Below, one piece after another: positions 6,111 through 9,610 of a stretch of 9,610 bases of DNA. The DNA comes from QQUD01 sp039029915 (lineage in GTDB: Bacteria; Chloroflexota; Anaerolineae; Promineifilales; Promineifilaceae), in the NCBI GenBank assembly GCA_039029915.1, contig JBCCFD010000318.1:1-9610 (forward strand). The letters run 5' to 3'. The notes beneath the pieces were generated by a model. It did not search any database. It worked only from the letters and a program-made list of their open reading frames with translations, and was not told the DNA's origin. The position numbers and the translations under genes are program-made. Positions within the stretch are counted from its first letter, which is position 1. Each line of letters opens with the position of its first letter.

Positions 6111-7331
6111 ATGAACCAATACGAAACCTACCTGCAAGAAAATATGCCCACCTACCTCAATATGCTTCAACAAATGGTGGCGATCAATAGCTTTACGGCC
6201 AATCCAGATGGAGTAAATGCGCTCGGTGAATTAACGGCGCAACAGTTTGCCCCGCTGGGTTTTTCGTCTGAGATGATTCAATCGACGAATCCTGATTATG
6301 GTAAACATTTAGTGCTGACCAAACAAGGGAAATCAGGCCGGAAAATTGGGATGGTGTCTCATTTAGATACCGTATTCCCGCCTGAAGAGGAAATCCGAAA
6401 TGATTTTCACTGGCGCGAAGAAGGGGATCGCATTTACGGACCCGGTACCGTCGATATCAAAGGGGGCACGATTGTCATGTTTATGATGTTGGATGCCATC
6501 CACAAATTTGCGCCTGAGCTGTATGATGACGTGACGTGGGTCTTGTTATTGGATGCGGCAGAAGAGACTGACGGCCAAGATTTCGGTGAAATTTGCCTAG
6601 ATCGACTCGAGGGGACGGAAACGCTTGGCTGCTTGATTTTTGAAGGAGGCGCTAGGTTCCAAAACAAGTTCAAAGTGGTAGTGGCTCGCAAAGGGATGGC
6701 TGTTTTTGAGATTGAGGTTGAAGGCAAAGCGTCTCATGCTGGTAGCTCTCATCCCAACGGGGCCAACGCAATTGTGCAATTAGCTGAGACGATTCAAAAG
6801 GTCGCGGCCGTGACGGATTATGACCAAGATATTACGGTCAATGTGGGCACGGTTAGCGGCGGAACTGTGACTAATCGAGTACCGCATCAGGCTGAAGCTA
6901 AACTGGAGATGCGGACGTTTAAGCCTGATGTGTATGACACGGCCGTATCCGACATCCTCTCTCACGGTGGGGCTGGTTCTGTCCAGACCCAATCCGGTGA
7001 CTTTGTGTGTCAAGTCAGTATCACCCAAATCCGCAAAACAAAGCCCTGGCCCCGCAACGCGCCCACTGATAAGCTATTTGCTATCTGGAAAGAGGCTGGT
7101 GAAGAACTCGGCTTTGAAATTTATGAGGAAGAGCGCGGCGGTCTGAGCGACGGTAACTACTTTTGGGATCGCTTACCCACGGTGGATGGTCTTGGCCCTT
7201 CTGGTGGCAGCGCTCACTGCTCAGAACGAAGTGAAGATGGGAGCAAAGAGCAAGAATTTTGTGATGTTCCTTCATTCGTGCCAAAAGCGCTTTTGAATAT
7301 AACGGCCGTTTTAAAGTTAATAAATGCCTAG
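6111..7331 (+). CDS. M20 family metallopeptidase, glutamate carboxypeptidase (CPG2)-like
   Basis: A 406-residue di-zinc hydrolase. Expected metal and catalytic residues are all visible (numbered from ATG 6111): H84 and D86 in SHLDTVFP, bridging D115 in GPGTVDIKGG, general base E151 and ligand E152 in DAAEETDG, E178 in IFEGG, H209 in the lid-domain motif KASHAGSSHPNG, and H369 in GSAHCSER. The segment NVGTVSGGTVTNRVPHQAEA is typical of the glutamate-carboxypeptidase branch, whose members remove C-terminal glutamate from peptides or folates. No signal peptide, so cytoplasmic. ATG 6111 (MNQYET) is preferred over an upstream in-frame TTG at 6093 because family alignment starts there, although neither has a ribosome binding site. 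Followed by the MFS gene on the same strand, 64 bp later, after a strong palindrome. Confidence 0.9.
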   Translation: MNQYETYLQENMPTYLNMLQQMVAINSFTANPDGVNALGELTAQQFAPLGFSSEMIQSTNPDYGKHLVLTKQGKSGRKIGMVSHLDTVFPPEEEIRNDFHWREEGDRIYGPGTVDIKGGTIVMFMMLDAIHKFAPELYDDVTWVLLLDAAEETDGQDFGEICLDRLEGTETLGCLIFEGGARFQNKFKVVVARKGMAVFEIEVEGKASHAGSSHPNGANAIVQLAETIQKVAAVTDYDQDITVNVGTVSGGTVTNRVPHQAEAKLEMRTFKPDVYDTAVSDILSHGGAGSVQTQSGDFVCQVSITQIRKTKPWPRNAPTDKLFAIWKEAGEELGFEIYEEERGGLSDGNYFWDRLPTVDGLGPSGGSAHCSERSEDGSKEQEFCDVPSFVPKALLNITAVLKLINA

Positions 7332-7345
7332 AATTCCATTGCACT

Positions 7346-7378
7346 AGACCCGACAGATTTTCAAAACCTGTCGGGTCT
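7346..7378. repeat. 33-nt near-perfect palindrome (REP-like element / terminator)
   Basis: Arms AGACCCGACAG (7346-7356) and CTGTCGGGTCT (7368-7378) match perfectly. The middle, ATTTTCAAAAC, continues the symmetry (TTTT C AAAA) with a single A/C mismatch, so the whole 33 nt is almost one palindrome. It lies between the M20 peptidase stop and the MFS start, and the plus strand continues TTGAAATT. It can act as a terminator or attenuator. Its quality suggests a mobile or dispersed palindromic element; I recall similar ACCTGTCGGGT palindromes in other environmental genomes, but cannot check. Confidence 0.75.
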
Positions 7379-7395
7379 TGAAATTAAGTTGATTG

Positions 7396-8601
7396 ATGTC
7401 TAAACAATTACAAATCTTCATTTTCTTCACGAGTGCCTACTTCCTTTCCTACTTTTATCGGTCTGCTAATGCCGTTATTTCACCTGATTTAACATCCGAT
7501 TTGGGGTTAACCGCTGCGCAATTAGGGTTAACCACCAGCATCTTTTTTGCGACATTTGCTGCCGTTCAACTACCGTTGGGCGTGGGCTTAGATCGCTGGG
7601 GCCCACGCTGGGTAACGCCCTCGTTTATGTTTGTGGGTGTCGCTGGGAGCCTTATTTTCGCCTCAGCCAACTCCTTTTTGGTACTTTCTTTAGGGCGTGG
7701 CTTAATTGGCATTGGCATGGCGGGCATTTTAATGGGGTCCCTCAAAATGTTTAGCCAATGGTTTTCGTCTGAGCGATTTGCCACTGTGTCTGGCTTGTTG
7801 GTTGGGATTGGGTCAACGGGTGCTTTGTTTGCGGCCACGCCGCTAGCTTGGCTTAACGGCGAATTTGGCTGGCGGTCCGTGTTCGTAGGAATGGGAGGCA
7901 TTACTTTAGCAGTAGCCGGAACCATCATGCTTCTGGCTCGGAACACACCGCCCGGTGTTGAGTGGCCTAAACCGGAAAGTCGGCAGGGGGGCTTAGGGCA
8001 GGTATTAAAAGACGGCCGTTTTTGGCGCGTAACGCCCGTCACCTTTTTTGTTTCAGGCACGATGCAGGGATTCCAAGGATTGTGGGCGGCCCCTTATCTG
8101 TTTGACAACTATGGTTTAACTGACATTGAAGGCGGCAATATTTTGTTACTGATTGGGGTTGGGGCAACGACAGGGTTCCTTAGCTCGGGTTGGTTGGCAG
8201 ATCGATTGGGTTTAACGCGTATTGTCTTGCTGGGAACAGGGCTCTTTACGTTATGCCAATTTTTACTTGCTGCAAACCCACCGCTTTGGGTGGTCACTGT
8301 TCTTTTCTTCTTGTTTGGATTTAGCGGGGCGTTTAGCATCTTGCTACTGTCTCACGTGCGGCGCATCTTTCCCGATGCCATTACAGGGCGGGCAATAACG
8401 GCCGTTAATCTCTTTGGGTTTGGTGGAACTTTCCTCATTCAATGGCTGATGGGGGTGGTGATTGGCTGGTTTGTGGTGGTTGAAACAACCAGATATCCGC
8501 CTACTGCGTACACAACGGTTTTGCTCATTACGGCCGTATGCAATGTGGCTGCTCTCATTTACTACTTCCCGCTTGTTCGACGGGATAGAGCTGGCGTGTA
8601 G
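7396..8601 (+). CDS. MFS transporter (12 TM segments)
   Basis: A 401-residue major facilitator superfamily permease. Twelve hydrophobic segments are visible at roughly 8-27, 45-63, 73-93, 97-118, 127-150, 158-181, 210-233, 245-265, 274-293, 297-320, 330-357 and 371-391, with a polar central loop (about 182-209). The MFS motif A between TM2 and TM3 is GVGLDRWGPR (62-71), repeated in the second half as GWLADRLGLTR (265-275). The N-terminal YRSANAVISPDL is typical of organic-anion or metabolite MFS families, but the substrate cannot be read. ATG 7396 is preferred to the adjacent TTG 7393; no clear ribosome binding site. The order after the M20 peptidase suggests import of a peptide-like or acyl-amino acid substrate or export of a product (inference). 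Confidence 0.92.
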   Translation: MSKQLQIFIFFTSAYFLSYFYRSANAVISPDLTSDLGLTAAQLGLTTSIFFATFAAVQLPLGVGLDRWGPRWVTPSFMFVGVAGSLIFASANSFLVLSLGRGLIGIGMAGILMGSLKMFSQWFSSERFATVSGLLVGIGSTGALFAATPLAWLNGEFGWRSVFVGMGGITLAVAGTIMLLARNTPPGVEWPKPESRQGGLGQVLKDGRFWRVTPVTFFVSGTMQGFQGLWAAPYLFDNYGLTDIEGGNILLLIGVGATTGFLSSGWLADRLGLTRIVLLGTGLFTLCQFLLAANPPLWVVTVLFFLFGFSGAFSILLLSHVRRIFPDAITGRAITAVNLFGFGGTFLIQWLMGVVIGWFVVVETTRYPPTAYTTVLLITAVCNVAALIYYFPLVRRDRAGV

Positions 8602-8606
8602 AGGGA

Positions 8607-8624
8607 AGCGTCCGAAAGGACGTT
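8607..8624 (+). terminator. GAAA-capped hairpin after the MFS gene
   Basis: AGCGTCC (8607-8613) pairs with GGACGTT (8618-8624), 7 bp with one G-U, closed by a GAAA tetraloop; TTTT follows at 8631-8634. It lies 6 nt after the MFS stop and 51 nt from the end of the convergent M20 gene. The T-tract is short and spaced 6 nt from the stem, so efficiency is unclear. Confidence 0.5.
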
Positions 8625-8674
8625 CAAGCATTTTGCAGCAGCATACTATTTAATTTTTCTAGCCCTACCTTTAG

Positions 8675-9610
8675 CTAACAGCACAATGCCTCAATGATTT
8701 GCCGATACACATCAACGGCCGTTTCCAATTCAGCGACGGGAATCGATTCTTTTGTGGTGTGAGCCACGGCAATATCGCCTGGTCCCAACACGACCATTTC
8801 AGGAATAACATTTTTGAGATAGATGCCATCCGTGCCGTATGAGACGGTTTCAGGTAAACGGCCGTTGAGCGCTTTAACCGCAGATTTAACCAACGGTGAC
8901 TCAGTCGATACCAGAAGCGGCTCGTGTGCCCGAACGGAATACTCGAGTCCATACTTTTCAGCCCGCTCGACCATCATCTCCATCATCAACTCGTTTTGGG
9001 CGTTGGGCATGGCTCGAAACCCGACCTTACATTGCGCTTTCGGTGCGGTTACATTGCCAGCCGTGTTGAAATCAGTCATGGTCATGTTAAACCCGTTAGT
9101 GGGTGGGTCAAATGCCTCGTCCTTAAATCGGACATCATGCATAGATAGCTCTTTCAAATCAGCCATCTCCGCCATAAACCGAGCTAATTTGAAATTAGCG
9201 GAGACCCCTTTGTCGGTGCTGGAGTGGGCGGCTATTCCATGAGAAACGACGGTTAACTGCACGCCGCCTTTGTGAGAATAAATAGGAATCATCGTCGTCG
9301 GTTCAGCAATAATGCCGTACTGGGGCTTATCGCTTTTGAGTCGCTCGGAATGTTTAGCTACAAACTTGGCACCATGAAGCCCCGTTTCTTCATCAGAGGT
9401 TACAATAATGTAGATAGGGTTTTGCAGCTTTGTTGGGTCAATTTGGCTTGCCGCAACAATTGTGGCGGCCAGAGGCCCCTTCATGTCGCAACTGCCACGG
9501 CCGAATAAACGGCCGTTTTTCACCACTGGGTCAAACGCGGGCCAATCATCTTCTTGTCCGGGCACGGTGTCTGAGTGTGAGCAAAGGGCTAGGCCACCTT
9601 CACCATCCCC
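8675..9610 (-). CDS. M20 family deacylase, ArgE/DapE-like (5' end outside the window)
   Basis: 311 residues are visible; the frame stays open to the window edge, so the start lies beyond 9610. An internal GTG at 9565 is not the start, because the upstream 15 codons encode the conserved zinc motif: H12 and D14 in LCSHSDTVPG. Others: bridging D42 in GRGSCDMKGP, E74/E75 in SDEETG, E103 in AEPT, H129 in GIAAHSSTDKG (lid domain) and H284 in GPGDIAVAHTTKE. The last motif resembles acetylornithine deacetylase more than succinyl-diaminopimelate desuccinylase. The reaction is probably removal of an N-acyl group from an amino acid, cytoplasmic. Missing N-terminal residues are estimated at about 60-80 from family length. 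Convergent with the MFS gene. No arginine genes are in view, so a biosynthetic role is not supported over a catabolic one. Confidence 0.9.
   Translation of the reverse strand, partial: GDGEGGLALCSHSDTVPGQEDDWPAFDPVVKNGRLFGRGSCDMKGPLAATIVAASQIDPTKLQNPIYIIVTSDEETGLHGAKFVAKHSERLKSDKPQYGIIAEPTTMIPIYSHKGGVQLTVVSHGIAAHSSTDKGVSANFKLARFMAEMADLKELSMHDVRFKDEAFDPPTNGFNMTMTDFNTAGNVTAPKAQCKVGFRAMPNAQNELMMEMMVERAEKYGLEYSVRAHEPLLVSTESPLVKSAVKALNGRLPETVSYGTDGIYLKNVIPEMVVLGPGDIAVAHTTKESIPVAELETAVDVYRQIIEALCC

Larger units (their letters stand above)
1043..9517. repeat. Dispersed highly iterated palindrome AACGGCCGTT (core ACGGCCGT)
   Basis: Hand count of full AACGGCCGTT: starts 1043, 3495, 3520, 4492, 5244, 5676, 5821, 7301, 8397, 8714, 8857 and 9508 (12 copies). 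Sites with only the 8-bp core ACGGCCGT: 1699, 5491, 6939, 8012 and 8530, making 17 cores. Only two further CGGCCG hexamers were seen (about 6805 and 9498), so 17 of 19 hexamers carry the A...T flanks. Chance expectation for a given 10-mer in this length is about 0.01. Fifteen copies are intragenic, in genes on both strands; two are intergenic. The reading frame is not fixed: 8 copies read Thr-Ala-Val, 6 read (Asn/His/Asp)-Gly-Arg, 1 reads Arg-Pro. This points to selection or a process at DNA level rather than a protein motif. Function unknown. Confidence 0.9.

Noticed and set aside
7566..8060. Minus-strand ORF of 164 codons
   Set aside because: Fully antisense to the MFS gene; Pro/Lys-rich, unstructured reading typical of a shadow of a hydrophobic gene.
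8823..9242. Plus-strand ORF of 139 codons
   Set aside because: Antisense to the ArgE-like gene, whose complete M20 motif set shows the true coding strand.
8675..9565. Treating GTG at 9565 as the start of the ArgE-like gene
   Set aside because: The zinc-binding HSDTVPG motif is encoded partly upstream of it and the frame is open to the window edge, so the gene is truncated by the window.

Overview
The window looks like chromosomal DNA of a free-living bacterium, most likely Chloroflexota (Anaerolineae-like). The pointers are a very large secreted protein with (PTETP)n linkers, a C-terminal Ig-like domain of a kind common in those genomes, moderate GC content and scattered M20 peptidase genes. 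This assignment is an inference from style; there is no rRNA or marker gene to confirm it.

Layout: (1) 8-2389, minus: a 793-residue secreted multidomain adhesin or carbohydrate-binding protein with a low-complexity Pro/Thr linker. (2) 2543-3091, minus: a PadR-family regulator, divergent from (3) 3176-3475, plus: a 99-residue DUF6958-like protein. The 84 bp between them carries overlapping divergent promoters and two near-identical TATGAC-N5-GTCATA dyads, a compact autoregulated switch. (4) 3476-4269: a mostly non-coding AT-rich stretch with several hairpins and one overlooked 45-codon ORF (3816-3953) that has a strong ribosome binding site and a hydrophobic segment. (5) 4270-5862, minus: a cytoplasmic gamma-glutamyltransferase-family Ntn hydrolase. 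(6) 6111-7331, plus: an M20 glutamate-carboxypeptidase-like metallopeptidase, followed after a near-perfect 33-nt palindrome by (7) 7396-8601, plus: a 12-TM MFS transporter. (8) 8675-9610, minus, cut by the window edge: an ArgE/DapE-type M20 deacylase.

Genes 5-8 form a plausible peptide / gamma-glutamyl / N-acyl amino acid scavenging neighbourhood: hydrolysis of gamma-glutamyl bonds, removal of terminal glutamate or acyl groups, and transport. They are in three transcription units and the substrate is not shown by the sequence.

The most striking signal is not a gene. The 10-bp palindrome AACGGCCGTT occurs 12 times by hand count (about 0.01 expected), and its 8-bp core ACGGCCGT 17 times. It crosses genes, strands and reading frames, and two copies build a hairpin behind the DUF6958 gene. 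It behaves like a highly iterated palindrome, comparable in kind to cyanobacterial HIP1 but with a different sequence. It also leaves a protein-level fingerprint: recurrent TAV and NGR tripeptides in unrelated proteins.
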